From Adiantum capillus-veneris (taxonomy: Eukaryota; Streptophyta; Polypodiopsida; Polypodiales; Pteridaceae), in assembly GCA_014529385.2 (NCBI GenBank), contig CM043968.1, forward strand, positions 24,740,513-24,804,512: a stretch of 64,000 nt of DNA. Reading direction: 5' to 3'. Of this stretch, positions 36,891-50,189 are shown one piece after another. Each line of letters opens with the position of its first letter. Position 1 is the stretch's first letter. A program made the translations under genes and the position numbers. Below the pieces are notes generated by a model that saw nothing but the letters and a program-made list of their open reading frames with translations, was not told where the DNA came from and made no database searches.

Positions 36891-37491
36891 CATAAACGAT
36901 ATGCATCCAAACTCCCATTGGAGCTATAATGGATGTCACTGTCAAAGATACTCATAGATCTACTCTATCAAGAGAACATGTGACTATCCTTGTGTGTAAA
37001 ATTGTATGTACGAGCTGTCTCTGAGAAGCCAGCAAACGAATATGGATGAGAAATCAAAGAAAATCAGTCTCTGAAACCATAAATAACATACATCAATGCC
37101 AAGAACATATATGGAAATCCAAAAATTTGTCCTTAAAAACACATAGAATTGTTGCTAACAACAATATGTAACCTGCCTTTGGTGACAAATTTTCTCGTTG
37201 TCTTGCTCTCTACAACGCTGGAGGAGAGTGTGTGAAAATATAGTCAGTGTCGTCAAAGTTGATGCCGATGTTGGGTGCACTTCTCTATGGAAGAGGCACC
37301 TCGCCAATGCACATTGATGTCAAAGGAGAAACATATGTCGTAGGCCAAAAAATGAGTTGTCGATGCTAAGAAAAGTGGGTGTCAATGTCGACTTCCGGTG
37401 TCGGACAAAAGTGTCTCACCTATGCAAAGATACCGAAGTTATCAAAGTCAAAAATCGGCATGTGATAACGATGGAAGAACTTGTGGATGCC

Positions 37492-37493
<2 letters not shown>

Positions 37494-37549
<56 letters not shown>
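37494..37549. repeat. (GT)28 microsatellite
   Basis: Uninterrupted TG/GT run in the copia J leader. Confidence 0.95.
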
Positions 37550-37550
<1 letters not shown>

Positions 37551-37850
37551 GAAAAGCACACAGCCTACTTCTCTTTCTTTGATGCGAGAAAAGATGCACC
37601 TAATCTCCCTATATCACCGAGTCCGATGTCGAATCCTAGAGAAGCATTGAGAGTTGAATCTAGTTTCAAAATGTTGGCTAAAAACTCTCTTTTGTTGTGC
37701 TATTCCAGTGGAGATTTGGAGCGCATAAATGGATTTGAAGGGGATAAAACCTCAGGAAGTTTGCTGAAAATACTTCCAAGATGACAAAGAAGTTGCAACA
37801 ACAACTAAAACCAAAATCCGGCTTGAAACTACACGCGCACGGACATGAAT

Positions 37851-37851
<1 letters not shown>

Positions 37852-37945
<94 letters not shown>
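37852..37945. repeat. (CT)47 microsatellite
   Basis: Uninterrupted CT run, purine-rich in the minus (element) sense. Confidence 0.95.
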
Positions 37946-37947
<2 letters not shown>

Positions 37948-38339
37948 GTTCGAAGCTCTCCACTTCACTATTGTGTGTTGGATTCAAGCTTTGAAGCTTC
38001 TCCATTCAAGCTTTTGCACAATCTGCGAAAGCCCTACACATTGTACAATGTTGTGTCCTCCACCTAAGGCTGCAAGCCTTAGCTTGTTATGAGGCTTGTG
38101 CACGTGCGGTTAAGGAAGACACCATCATAGCTCTAATATACTTGTGGAGTGTACAATGCATGCATAGTGTGAGGGAGAAGAAGAACAAACACAATGTTGG
38201 TGGAGCTCAGCATGAAGATTGACCCCTCATCTCTCCAGGTTATCATTCTGTATGATCAAAAAATAGATAAGGTTAGTGTGATGGGTGGCCAAGGGGGGTG
38301 TGAGGATCTAGTAGATCATCTCAAAGCATTATTACTACT

Positions 38340-39230
38340 CTATGCCCTATCAATTGGAGCATTGCTAGTGAAAGGTACATCACTAGTCTTTTGAGTTTTC
38401 ACTGATCCTGAGGTAATGTCCTCAAATGTAGCTTTTCTATACTCAACCTCTTTGATAGGTTTTTTGTGCATCTTTGATTCATTGAAGATAACATGTGAGC
38501 TGCAAAAGACTTTGCAAGATTTTGGGTGCCAGAGATGATATCCCATCTCTCCATTTGCATCATAACCAAGGAAAATGCACTTGTGTGATTTTGGGTCTAG
38601 ATTTTTAAAAGCTCTTTGGGCATATGTTCATATGCCTTGCATCCAAAGACACACAAATGATCATAATGTGGCTTCTTGCCGAATCACAACTCCTCTGGAA
38701 TCTCATAATTCAATGATGTAGTAGGTGACCTATTGATTATATATATCGATATTAGTATTGCCTCTGCCCAAAATCCTTGAGCCAAATTTTCCATGGTTGT
38801 TATTCGCTCTTAAATCATTCGATTCATCCTTTTTGAAGCTCAATTTTATAGGGTGTAATGTGCAGTAAGATGTCTCTTAATACCTCTCTTGCTATAAAAA
38901 TTCTCAAACTCCTCACAGATGTATTTTCCACCATTATCACTCTTCAAGCTTTTGATATTCTTGCAAAACTTATTCTCTACCAATGCTAAGAATGTTTGGA
39001 AAGTAGAGAAGACTTGATCCTTATATTGCAAAGGATAAACCCACACCTTTTTAGTGGAATCATTTATGAAAGTCACAAAATATCTAGCTACCCCTAAAGA
39101 CTTGGTCATCATAGGACTACAAATGTTGTTATGGACAAGCTCTAGTGGCTGCAAACATTTCCTTTTCAATGGCGATGAGGTACTCCTAGTTTGTTTGCCA
39201 TAAATACAATGCTCAAGCAAAGAAAATTAA
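38340..39230 (-). pseudogene. Copia C integrase and linker
   Basis: The 124-codon frame (39220-38846) reads MLEHCIYGKQTRSTSSPLKR, LVHNNICSPMMTKSLGVARY, VTFINDSTKKVWVYPLQYKD, then LKSDNGGKYICEEFENFYSK and RGIKRHLTAHYT. The first catalytic aspartate is changed (HNNICSP for HSDICGP); the second is kept (SDNGG). The linker at 38546-38340 reads MGYHLWHPKSCKVFCSSHVI and NESKMHKKPIKEVEYR. Confidence 0.82.
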
Positions 39231-39553
39231 CGCAAGCATGTAACCAAAATGAGCTAGTGTTTTCCTTCCCTTTTGGCTAATATGTCCTAGCCAGCTATGC
39301 CACAACTTAGTAGACGACAACTCAGTTATGGACATACAATCCACTTTTACATACGAAACAAACATAGAGTAAAGCTTTCAATGCTTTTGACCTCTGAGAA
39401 TCATAAGATTTTCCTCTTGATTGACCATGAACCATTTTCAAAGGTGTTCATGTATCCTCAAATAATAAAGCTGGCCAACATATATCAGATTCTTTGCTCA
39501 CTTGGAAACATGTCTCACATTTTTTACTATGAGTTTTGTGTCATTATGCAAAA

Positions 39554-40610
39554 TTAGATTGATCTCTCCAACGCCATGGATTTCAAGCTCATAGAGATCA
39601 GCGAGCTTGACTTTACCACAAATATGTGCATACTTAAAAGACCATTCTCTATGAGGTAGTATATGGAAACTTGCACCATAATTGATGACCCAATTTTGAT
39701 CGAAGCTAACATATTGTGAAATGAGAGCATCTGCACTAAGATCTACTGTAAAGACTAGAACATCTGAGGAAGTTTAGACCTTAGGTACATCCACAATCTT
39801 AGGAGACTCTAGCACATTGAGCTCCTCAATTTTAGCTTTGCCCTTGCTGTCATTGTCAGACTTATTGTTGTTTGTAGGCTTTTTTGTGTCTCTTTGCCAT
39901 GCACGACAATATTTATTTAATTGTCCTTTCTTGTGGCAATGGTAGCACTCTAGATTTTCTTTAAGAATTCCCACAATTCTTACTTTTGGCACGGTTATGA
40001 GTGTGACCTCTCTGACCTTTGCCAATGGCAATTTTATGCATCACCTTGCTTTGTAGCCTCCATAGACTTGATGCGTATCTCTTCACTAAGTAGTTGGAAA
40101 CTACAACATCATAGGCCAATTTTCCCTCAGCTGTAGAGTTATGTGCAAAATATGTTCCATGAATGGGGTAGAGAGCACAATAAGAAGATAGATCTCACTT
40201 TGTTACTCCATTCCGTATGATATCAAATTGAAAAGTACATTGAATGCATTCAAGTGCTCAAAAAATGTGTCTCCTTCTTTTATGCAAAGTTCGAAGAGCT
40301 TCTTCATCGAGTATACCTTGTTACTTGTGCTTTTGCTCTCATATGTATTGTCCCATAAAGATTTAGCAGTAGCTTCACCCACTATGGTAAAATACATAGA
40401 TTTAGTTAAGTGTAAGCAAAGTGGACTTGGCTTTTGCATCTAGCATCTTCCACAGCACTTCTGTATAGCCATCTCCCTCTTCAAGCTCAAAGATTGGCTC
40501 TAATTGACCTTTTGGGATAGCACATGCTAGATTTTCTCTTTCCACATAGAAAAATTCATGCCATTAAACTTTTTAATATTGTAAATGTCCTTCTCAATAG
40601 AAGAGGCCAT
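39554..40610 (-). pseudogene. Copia C gag, zinc knuckle and protease
   Basis: The gag start is at 40610 (MASSIEKDIYNIKKFNGMNF). It continues MYFTIVGEATAKSLWDNTYE and SNKVYSMKKLFELCIKEGDT (40439-40203). The zinc knuckle at about 39950 is CYHCHKKGQLNKYC, with the zinc-binding histidine replaced by Q. The protease site reads NWVINYGASFHI (about 39690), so the catalytic DSGA has become NYGA. Three broken functional sites show long decay. Confidence 0.78.
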
Positions 40611-40911
40611 GTTTGCAACTTGAGTACTATGGCGAGAACATTAGAAGTTATGGCCAAAATCGTGTTCAAAATGTCAAAAAATGCACAGGTAGACTTGCAA
40701 GAAAAATTTGACAAACTCTCCTATATTTGAGGAGTGAAAACTTGACCCAAATGATGCATAAAAAAGCATAAAATCAACTCAAGAGAGTAAATCTTGACAT
40801 AAACTATCAACTGTCAATGACAAACGAGTGCCATACACATTGTTAAGTAAAATATCCCATAAGATACATGACCTATGGTGAGGATACCATAATAGGAAAC
40901 TCCAAGAAATA

Positions 40912-40924
40912 GGCTCTAATACTA
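40912..40924 (-). other. Primer binding site variant of copia C
   Basis: The minus strand reads TAGTATTAGAGCC, close to the Met-type TGGTATCAGAGCC, between the LTR (CCCCCACA at 40927) and gag. Confidence 0.6.
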
Positions 40925-40926
40925 GT

Positions 40927-41215
40927 TGTGGGGGAGGTGGTGTGCCCATGTGCATGCTTACAGGAAGGAGAAGAAAAAGAGAAGAGTAATTGGGGAAACA
41001 TCACATAGTGAGAAGTCACTATGTGTTTCTTTTATTGTATATACACTCGAAGAGTAAATCAACTTAGTGAGTTAGTGTGTAGAGGGTGTTAGTCCTCACG
41101 AGCGGACAACCACAAGCCTTATTGAGCATCACTTTCTGTGATGTTGTGATCACACCCACACCAAAGAAAAATACACCAATATGTCAAGGCTCTAAACTCT
41201 ATTTGTTGCATCGAC
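40927..41215 (-). repeat. Probable 5' LTR of copia C
   Basis: On the plus strand it begins TGTGGGGGAGG next to the primer site and probably ends near GCATCGACA (41215). A TATATACAATAAAAG-like TATA region lies on the minus strand near 41045-41030. It resembles the LTR scrap at 38144. No full second copy exists to fix the outer end. Confidence 0.5.
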
Positions 41216-41327
41216 AATGAGAAGCAAGTGCTTATCTAATTTGGGGAATATTTTTTGGCGGGACGAGCGTTTTTTTGGAATCCGATGAGCAGATTTCAAA
41301 AAGCTTCTTTTCCTCTCTCCTCAGTTT

Positions 41328-41330
<3 letters not shown>

Positions 41331-41398
<68 letters not shown>

Positions 41399-41459
41399 GC
41401 TCTAACTTTTCGCATGCTTGCACAGTCTCCCCCTGGGGCAAGGGGCAGCCCTTGGGTGG

Positions 41460-41495
<36 letters not shown>

Positions 41496-41508
41496 GAGGG
41501 GGGGGGGG
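41331..41508. repeat. (CT)33 tract followed by a G tract
   Basis: CT run at about 41331-41397, then, after 60 bp, G32 (41463-41494), AGA and G12 (to 41508). The G run could form a quadruplex on the plus strand. Frames encoding poly-Gly here are artefacts. Confidence 0.9.
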
Positions 41509-41857
41509 CATTAGCTTCTCAACACGTCCCCACAGCTACAACGAGACGTACAATGCACATCTACTGATGTTTGCTAATGCGCATCTGATGGCGAGTTGTA
41601 GATCGGCGCTACTGCACAATTGCGCAAGAGCTGACGACGAACTGTAGAACAGCTATTGCACATGTGCTCAACAGCTGACAACGAACTGCAGAACGGCTAC
41701 TACACAGGCGCACAAGAGGGCTACTTGCCAACCTGTTCTACCCGCCAAAGCGCTTGATGACCTCGCCTACTTGCCAACCCGAAGCCTGATTTTGAATTTT
41801 GGTGGATTGTAACCCTAGGGATCGTTCACACAAGATCTCTATTGGCCAACGCTAATC

Positions 41858-42590
41858 ATGTGTGCAACTCACATCCGGATCATGTCTTCTCCTAGTACCC
41901 CAGCCCACAACCGCAAGAGCTTTCTTGCAATGGCAGCTGCTCCAAGAAAGGACCCCTTTGCCCGCCAAGATACACAGATCACAATCCTAGAGGTGCAAAT
42001 TCAAGAGCTAATCAAGGAGAACGAGTCGCTTAAGCAACTCGTGCATTTGCTTGAGGAAACAAAGGAAACTGAGAGTCAAGCTCTACTTGAAAAAGCCCAG
42101 AAAGTTGAAGCATCCCTCACCAAAATTGTCATGGCGGTACAAAAACAAATGCATGAGGTAACACACAAGAAGCTTGACACTCAAATACAAAAAGCACTAC
42201 AAGAAAACCAACTGCAAGAATCTCTTGGACTCAAGGTCAGGATTGGAGGGCTCAACCCCCCATGGTACACTGAGCAAGACACACTCAAAGAAGCCATCAC
42301 CAAGCTCAATGATATTCTCCAACCAATTCACATCAAGCCTGATTCTATCTCTTGGATCAACTATACAAACAAACCAGTGCAACCCCAACAATGTATTCTT
42401 ACATTCATAGACAAGGAAATGCGAATGAAAGTACTACAACAATCTCACCTCCTCAAGGGAAGAACACTTTGGATGCTAAGGAATTGACCCAAATCAACTC
42501 AAGCTCAAGGCAAGCGAGCTCAAGAAGCTGCACGAAGCTTGTAAACAAGGGTAAATTGGTTGTCTATCGAGGCGATAAAGCCATCATCTA
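41858..42590 (+). pseudogene. LINE ORF1-like protein (coiled coil plus RRM-like domain)
   Basis: The 209-codon open frame has a long heptad-like stretch (TQITILEVQIQELIKENESL to EEVTHKKLDTQIQKALQEN-like, about residues 39-120) and then VRIGGLNPPWYTEQDTLKEA and QPQQCILTFIDKEMRMKVLQ, ending in LLKGRTLWMLRN. Past a frameshift at 42484 it continues QLKLKASELKKLHEACKQG and LVVYRGDKAII. Coiled coil, RRM-like fold and a basic C-terminal domain is the architecture of L1-type ORF1 RNA-binding proteins. There is no ORF2 downstream. Initiation could be at 41858 or at the in-frame ATG (MSSPSTPAHNR) at 41882. It could also be another retroelement's RNA-binding protein. Confidence 0.5.
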
Positions 42591-42762
42591 GGAGTTTTGA
42601 ACTCCTAAACCGGTGCCTCCATTTCTTGACCCCCCTTAGGATCTACTATTTCCTTCCAATGGACCCTCAATCCTTAACTGATATGTACCTCTCTGAAAAC
42701 CCCGTTGTAATGATCTTTTTTTGAGTCCCATGGGTCATATATGACCTCCGAGGACGATAATG

Positions 42763-43357
<595 letters not shown>

Positions 43358-44489
43358 CACACAAGGAGAAGTATGCACCTAAATCAATTCTCATCTCAAG
43401 ATTAATTCTAAAAAAACGAGAGACAAAATGATTTATAGACCAAGATAATCCAAAACATCTTCGCCAAAGGTCCAATACCTACTCAATCCATATCAACATC
43501 TCCAGCTTCAATACATGACAAAAAATGTGACAAAACTAATACAAGCATGGGGCTTTACTCTAAGTTTGGATATGTGTTCACGGCTAAGAGCATTGTAGAC
43601 ATCTACTTTGCTTAGCACGGGTTGATGTATGAACATGTTTTCATTTTGGCTCAATCCAAGCACTCTCAAGAAAATGAAGTACAAGTGCTGGCAGGCCAAA
43701 TAAGATATTTCCTCATACACCCCCACGTGTCCATCTATTGTGTGATGCTCAACCTTGAAGACTTCATGTAATTTGTCTACAATGTATTTCTCTTCAATCA
43801 CCTTAGCCTTGAAACAAAGAGCCATACCAATTTTCTTAGCTGCCTCCTCTAAAATGAACATCTGAAATTTGACTCTTATGCCATTTCTTAGTATTGAACC
43901 ATTGCTATCTACTTTTGTTGAAGCGGAAGATAAATTACATCCACCCCTAGGAGGAGTCTGCATTGTTTTTGCACTCTCTCTATATTTTCCAACTGTCTCC
44001 ACTTGAAATCCTCCTTCAAGCAATATCTCAACTTCTTCATCGATGAGATTTGTTCCCAGATCAACCAGCCAAATTGTTGGAGGAGGAGCTGGATTTGGTT
44101 CTATGTTATGATCCACCACATAACAACGAATAACATGTCTAGGACAAAACCAAAACCATCGTCTGAGTAGCCCATTTGGATGTTTTCTATACCCCTCAAA
44201 GGATGGTACAAGAGTCCCTTTACTACATGCCACTATATTTTGTCCACATCTTTTTCCACCGCTGGGGGCGCCACTACATGTTACACGACTAGCGAGTGGG
44301 GTTCTTGTGATTGCCCACATAGCTTCATTGACCTTTTGTTCCAAAACACAAAACTTTGTCTTCTCTTTGGAATTCTCACTCCCATTTGCTACCCCTAAAT
44401 CTTCCATGAAAATGATCTTCCTTGGCGTTTCGTGTGTTGTGTGGTCATGTGTTTTTGCATTGCATTCTGTTCTATGTGTTGATTCATCC

Positions 44490-44775
44490 TCACCATCAAT
44501 AACAATCAATGGCCCTCGCTTTTGTCAAACGTTTTCTTTGTCTCCTTCAAGCGGGGTGCGGGGATGTGAGCCTTATACATGTGTGTTCTAGATGTAGCCT
44601 TATTTACTACTCTTATCACTTGTGCTGGACTAGCATCCTCACCATCAATAACAATCGATGGCCCTCACTTTTGCCAAACGGTTTCTTTGTCTCCTTCAAA
44701 CAGGGTGCAAGCCTTATGCATGGGTGTTCTAGATGTAGTCTTATTTCCTTCTCTTATCACTTGTGTTGAACTAGA
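44490..44775. repeat. Tandem duplication, about 148 bp, inside the MULE gene
   Basis: 44490-44639 and 44640-44775 both carry CACCATCAATAACAATC, TTTCTTTGTCTCCTTCAA and GTGTTCTAGATGTAG. In the minus (coding) sense this repeats the segment REGNKTTSRTPMHKA to VIDGED, with small indels between copies. Confidence 0.85.
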
Positions 44776-45486
44776 GGAAACTCTTTCCTCGAGTCTCTCT
44801 AATGAAGGACCCTTTCCAATATGTTTACCTTGAGAGTAAGAAGTTGTCTTCATGCTTTGTAGTATTGCATTCATCGAAACTGAAGTACATGCGTCAAACA
44901 ATGAGTTTTTTTTTAAAACCCTTCGCTTGCAAGCTAGCTCCCATGCTTACTCTTGGCCAAGGTGGTTCTTGGAGTGTTTGCCCCCTCAGCACTTCTCTCT
45001 ACTGCTATCATGATGCTCCCCCAATGTGCAATATGGACCTCCCACCAACTCAACCAAGAGCCCATTGTTGCAGGGATGTTCCTAACAATGCAATTTCCAT
45101 TGCGCCACCATGATTGTTGAAGAAATGAGACTCTGTTGTAGTTGCCTCTCTAGAGGGGGCTAAACGCCACTTTATACACATGTCTTTGTGAGTTTGTTGA
45201 GATGAAGAGACACTGCACTTTGTTGTGTGCACCACCATGCTTTGTTTCCAATGAAAAATGCAAGATTGATCTCAATATTGTAGAACATTGTCTTTCCCAC
45301 CATTGAACATAGTGCGAATTGCATTACAGTTGGCTTGAGCTTCATCGGTCATGAATCCGTGGAAATACGATCTCTCACATCCATGCCCCTCCATAACTTC
45401 ATTTATGCACTGCCAGAAAAGAATTTTTGCTTTCATGTCTTCCTCTTTCATCTCACAAGTTGCAATATTGAGGAGATCTTGTATGC

Positions 45487-45577
45487 TATAACATAAGACA
45501 TTCATATTAGTATATATATTGTTGCTTGTTTCTTAATATATGTCAAACTTGAAAAATATGTTCCTAAAACATCAAAC
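45487..45577 (-). other. Intron in the MULE transposase gene
   Basis: Donor CCAAG/GTTTGATG and acceptor TTATGTTATAG/CATACAAG join CHVYDPR to IQDLLNIATCEMKEEDMKAK, restoring the protein family's continuous sequence. The intron is 91 bp and AT-rich, typical of plants. Confidence 0.7.
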
Positions 45578-46865
45578 CTTGGATCGTACACGTGGCATGC
45601 CACGGTCACCCAATCTACCACTCGGTGAGTATGATCAAACTGCACCCAAGCGTGCCGAAGATCTCTAACTCCACTTTGTTGCATTCGATAAACCAAATCC
45701 AATCTAAATGCAGGACCAACCGTAGACTTCTTGCACACAAAGCACCGCTCCTCTTTCGCTCCTTGCCCGGGAAACCTGCTTCTGTGAAAAAAATCATATG
45801 TGCAATCCCTTTTTAGCCACATCAAGGAGTCCACACCGAACCTCTCCTTTGTTGTCCCATTTCTTGTTGCTGCCATGGACCTTCAAAACATGTATTATAG
45901 ATCGAGTTAGCTTACTTTGAAACAATATGAACAAACAAGACAACCAAGTAATCATCCTCACCAATTTTCCTCCACTAAGGGACCCATTGCTTCAACAACA
46001 CTTAGAAATTCTTGCTCACCAAGTACATGGCTATAGTCCCCCCTTTTGCATCAAAGTTGTCGTCACAATTTTCTTTGCCACACACATTTGTACCTTTCAT
46101 ACAGTGAGAACTCCTGCAACCATTTCTTTGAATTTATCAGAGAGCCCTTTTGATGTACCATCCCTCATGTCATGTTGGTGAGTTCTTTGATGTACCATCA
46201 ATTTTCTCATGCTTTCATCCCTTGGCTTGACACATGTATGCAAACAAATGGGTGGTTGTCCGCAATAGTGGTAAGTAAACTTGCCTCCAAGTCCATCACA
46301 AAACTCGCCCATGCAAGGTAATTTTAGCATATTGCCATTGAAATGCATTGTGTTTGACTTCCCAAAATTAACCAATTTGGGATAACTTTCATTGCGACAC
46401 ACTCCAAGAAATGCGATATGAGGTTTGCGGTTTGGTCCAGTTGTGTGGATCATATTTTTGTTCCATAGCATCCATTGGATGAACCTTTCTTAAGGTCGCT
46501 GAAAACTCGAACACCATGATACCATTGTACACCTTTGGTATTTTTGATACTTGTTTGGTTTCTACTATCTTTGAAAGAAGCTTCGTCAAGGTGTTGAGCT
46601 TTGTCATTGCATTAAAAAATGACAAAATACTATTTGCTCTCCTTACCTCGATAGAGTTTTGCAATGCTTACTCCCCAAAGAGTGGTTCTTTGCTTGGACT
46701 AGTAAGGTCTATGTAGGGAACATCCACCAAAGAAGCAGCCATGCCACTCGAATTTGAGACTGTGTCATCTTCGACTAGCACCATGAACTTTGTGGAGAGA
46801 GAGTCGTCCACAGCATAAAACTCCTCTCCCAAGTGATTGCTTGTTTTCTCTAGAGGCATTGTCAA

Positions 46866-47181
46866 CTCTTCACTCCCAACTATGACAATTGCATATAGAG
46901 CAATAAATATTTGTGACGTAACACGCTCTTGTAGATATTTAACCCTAAAAATATATTCCCACTAGTAAAGGAAAAAGCTATTTTGAAACAAGGGAAGACT
47001 ATAGTGCACAACATAATAATAGAGTTGAAAAAATAAGCACTAGATTGAAAAAATGAGAGTGAAAGTGTTTAATTGTGTTTTGAAGAGTTAAGGCATTTTA
47101 TATAAATCCTAGTAGTTATTAGTATTATTTAATAAATTTTTTAAATAAAAATTAAATTAATTTAAAAATTGACGTGAGAAG

Positions 47182-47240
<59 letters not shown>

Positions 47241-47269
47241 GAAGCACCCCCTATCTCTCTCTCACACTT
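46866..47269 (-). promoter_or_regulatory. Upstream region of the MULE gene with TATA box
   Basis: The minus strand has GGATTTATATAAAATGCC (about 47115-47098), roughly 235 bp upstream of the ATG at 46865, in very AT-rich DNA. A poly-C run (47185-47193) followed by a CT tract (47194-47239) lies further upstream. The position suits a promoter; the terminal inverted repeat of the transposon was not identified. Confidence 0.4.
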
Positions 47270-47660
47270 TGTTGATGGACAAACACAGAAGGAGCCTTCC
47301 CTATCTTTTGTATCATTATTTTTGAAGCAGAATGACAATTTTGTAATATTTGAGCGGTAAATATTTGTTGTGGGAACAAGCCTCTAATGAGGAATCGTAT
47401 ATAAGCCAATTTTTGTAACCCTAAGCCACTTTCGAACTTTACTGTGCGATGTGTTAGAGAGAGAGAGAGATTTCTTCTCTTCCCTACGTGCTCTACGAAC
47501 CCCCATTGCAAAAGCGACACCACCAATGCGTTAGCAACAGCTAGGGCTTCAATCCAACGCCAAGTTTGCACGATTTTGGTGTCGTCGCGAAGCAAGATCC
47601 TACGAGCTTCTGAGTGATTTTTCTCGCAAATTGTGTGTCCGTTTAGTGATTTCTTTATAC
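47270..47660 (+). repeat. 5' LTR of element X, first part
   Basis: TGTTGATGGACAAACACAGA onwards aligns closely to 59365-59820, including TATATAAGCC (47398 region) and a GA tract, short here (47457-47470) but about 56 bp in the 3' LTR. It breaks at ATAC (47657-47660), where the 3.8-kb insertion begins. Confidence 0.85.
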
Positions 47661-47814
47661 TGACGGGAGCAAAGCGAACCCCGAACCCCGACGGCCTCTA
47701 AAACGTCGGGGGCCGAATGGTGCGCCTCGAGCCTATCTCGGTAAAGCGAACAGGGGGCACCACCTAGCTTTGAGCGGGTAGGACGCAGACCACCATGATA
47801 TGAACACCGCAAAC

Positions 47815-47816
<2 letters not shown>

Positions 47817-47876
<60 letters not shown>
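47817..47876. repeat. (AC)30 microsatellite
   Basis: Uninterrupted run inside the 3.8-kb insertion. Confidence 0.95.
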
Positions 47877-47880
<4 letters not shown>

Positions 47881-48733
47881 ATTGAAAAATGATGAAAACC
47901 CTCGGGGGTGTGAGGGAGAATTATTTCTGCAGTATTTACAATGACCTTCCTTCCAGCGAGGCAGCACACCGTGGTGATAGAGAGGTAGGGAGAAAGAATG
48001 GTGAAGACTACTTGGTGCATTCTCTAAGATGACTCAATGATTGTGAAGCTTGCTACCAAGAGCGTGTATACATGTGTGCATCGACCATTGGAGTCGAGAG
48101 GTGGACGTGGCTCCCTTCGCATGGTGCAATTCCCAAGGCAAACCAACACACAAGCCCCCTCCCCGTGATGCCAATAGTGTCGACTCTTCCCACCACACTC
48201 TACCAAGTGCTGATCTCTCATGAAGTGTCCCCCCCCCCCCCGATAGTGACCTCTCAGTGCCAATTTATAGGTGTTGGCTGCTTGGATTATGGTAATCCCG
48301 GTGTGATTAGGGTAAGCTAATCTAAGAGACAAAGCAAGTGGTGGGCCCGGTGTGGTTGACCCTTGCTTTGTTTTGGGAGGTAATTAAAAAAATGAGAATC
48401 TCTAGGTGGGGCTTTGTGACCATCACCTAGAGAGAGGGAATTTACAAAGTGGGAATTTTACAACGGCTTGGGTGAAAACTGAAGAAATGATGAATATAGC
48501 CTACAAATTACTAAAAATGGCATTGTGGTTGCGTGATGCTGGCAAATGGTGTGTTGCCGGTGCGTCGGTGTAGCGCGTACTTCTTTTTGGGGTCGGCTGG
48601 GGCATGCCTTTGGCGCATTTCTCCTTTTTGTTGTTGGCGACGCGTGCTTTGGGTTCCTCCCTTCTTTTTCGTTATCGTCGTAGTGGTGGAATCCTTTGGT
48701 TTTTTGTATTTGTGGTGCGTATATGCGCGCGCG
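47877..48733. other. Gap: no gene recognised inside the insertion
   Basis: Mixed sequence with a poly-C run (48230-48241) and no protein motif. The short frames on both strands are not distinctive. Confidence 0.4.
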
Positions 48734-48826
48734 TGTGTGTGTGTGTGTGTGTGTGTGTGAGTGCGCAAGCGTGTGTGGAAACAGGGCTATATGTATATAA
48801 TATATTATATATATATATATATATAG
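48734..48826. repeat. (GT)n followed by (AT)n
   Basis: GT run about 48734-48758 and AT run about 48793-48826. Confidence 0.9.
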
Positions 48827-48859
48827 CATTTTTTGGGTTGGTGGCCTGTTGTGCAGGCT

Positions 48860-50125
<1,266 letters not shown>

Positions 50126-50189
50126 GTGTGTGATCGGCCATTGGTAGGCAACGACGAAGATAGAGAGAGGATTAGCCGGACCACCTGCG

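Larger units (their letters stand above)
36891..38200 (-). mobile_element. Copia J remnant: LTR end, primer site and leader
   Basis: In minus-strand sense a TGTGGAGTG-bordered LTR scrap (about 38144-38200) is followed by a primer site variant TATTAGAGCTATGATGG (about 38139-38122), a GA tract (37945-37852), an AC tract (37549-37494), and a leader with AGGTGCCTCTTCCATAGAG (about 37300) similar to copia B at 13133-13158. Gag is not reached: homology ends near the gag fragment of copia I, which points the other way. Confidence 0.45.
38340..41215 (-). mobile_element. Ty1/copia retrotransposon C, 3'-truncated
   Basis: On the minus strand: probable 5' LTR, primer site variant, gag, zinc knuckle, protease, integrase and linker. 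Reverse transcriptase, RNase H and the 3' LTR are missing; the sequence changes to the copia J LTR scrap near 38200-38340. It is related to copia B and H by protein motifs. Confidence 0.75.
43508..46865 (-). pseudogene. Mutator-like (MULE) transposase gene with introns, broken
   Basis: Minus-strand order from 46865: an N-terminal region (MPLEKTSNHLGEEFYAVDD), VHPMDAMEQKYDPHNWTKPQ, a Cys/His-rich zinc-binding stretch (HYCGQPPICLHTC...HQRTHQHD, about 46290-46170), then RFPGQGAKEERCFVCKKSTV. The DDE catalytic core follows: HAWVQFDHTHRVVDWVTVAC, an intron (45577-45487, GT-AG), ILFWQCINEVMEGHG, FHGFMTDEAQANCNAIRTMF and, frameshifted, SWLSWWEVHIAHWGSIMI. The C-terminus (44509-43508, 333 codons open) ends in YLACQHLYFIFLRVLGLSQN and FIHQPVLS, like a SWIM zinc finger that has kept its C-x-H but lost its C-x-C. 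Another probable intron is 46019-45886. A 148-bp tandem duplication (44490-44775) and several frameshifts disrupt it. Confidence 0.78.

Noticed and set aside
43508-44509. The 333-codon open frame as a separate host gene
   Set aside because: Its C-terminal motifs and position fit the end of the Mutator-like transposase upstream, and its start methionine is internal.
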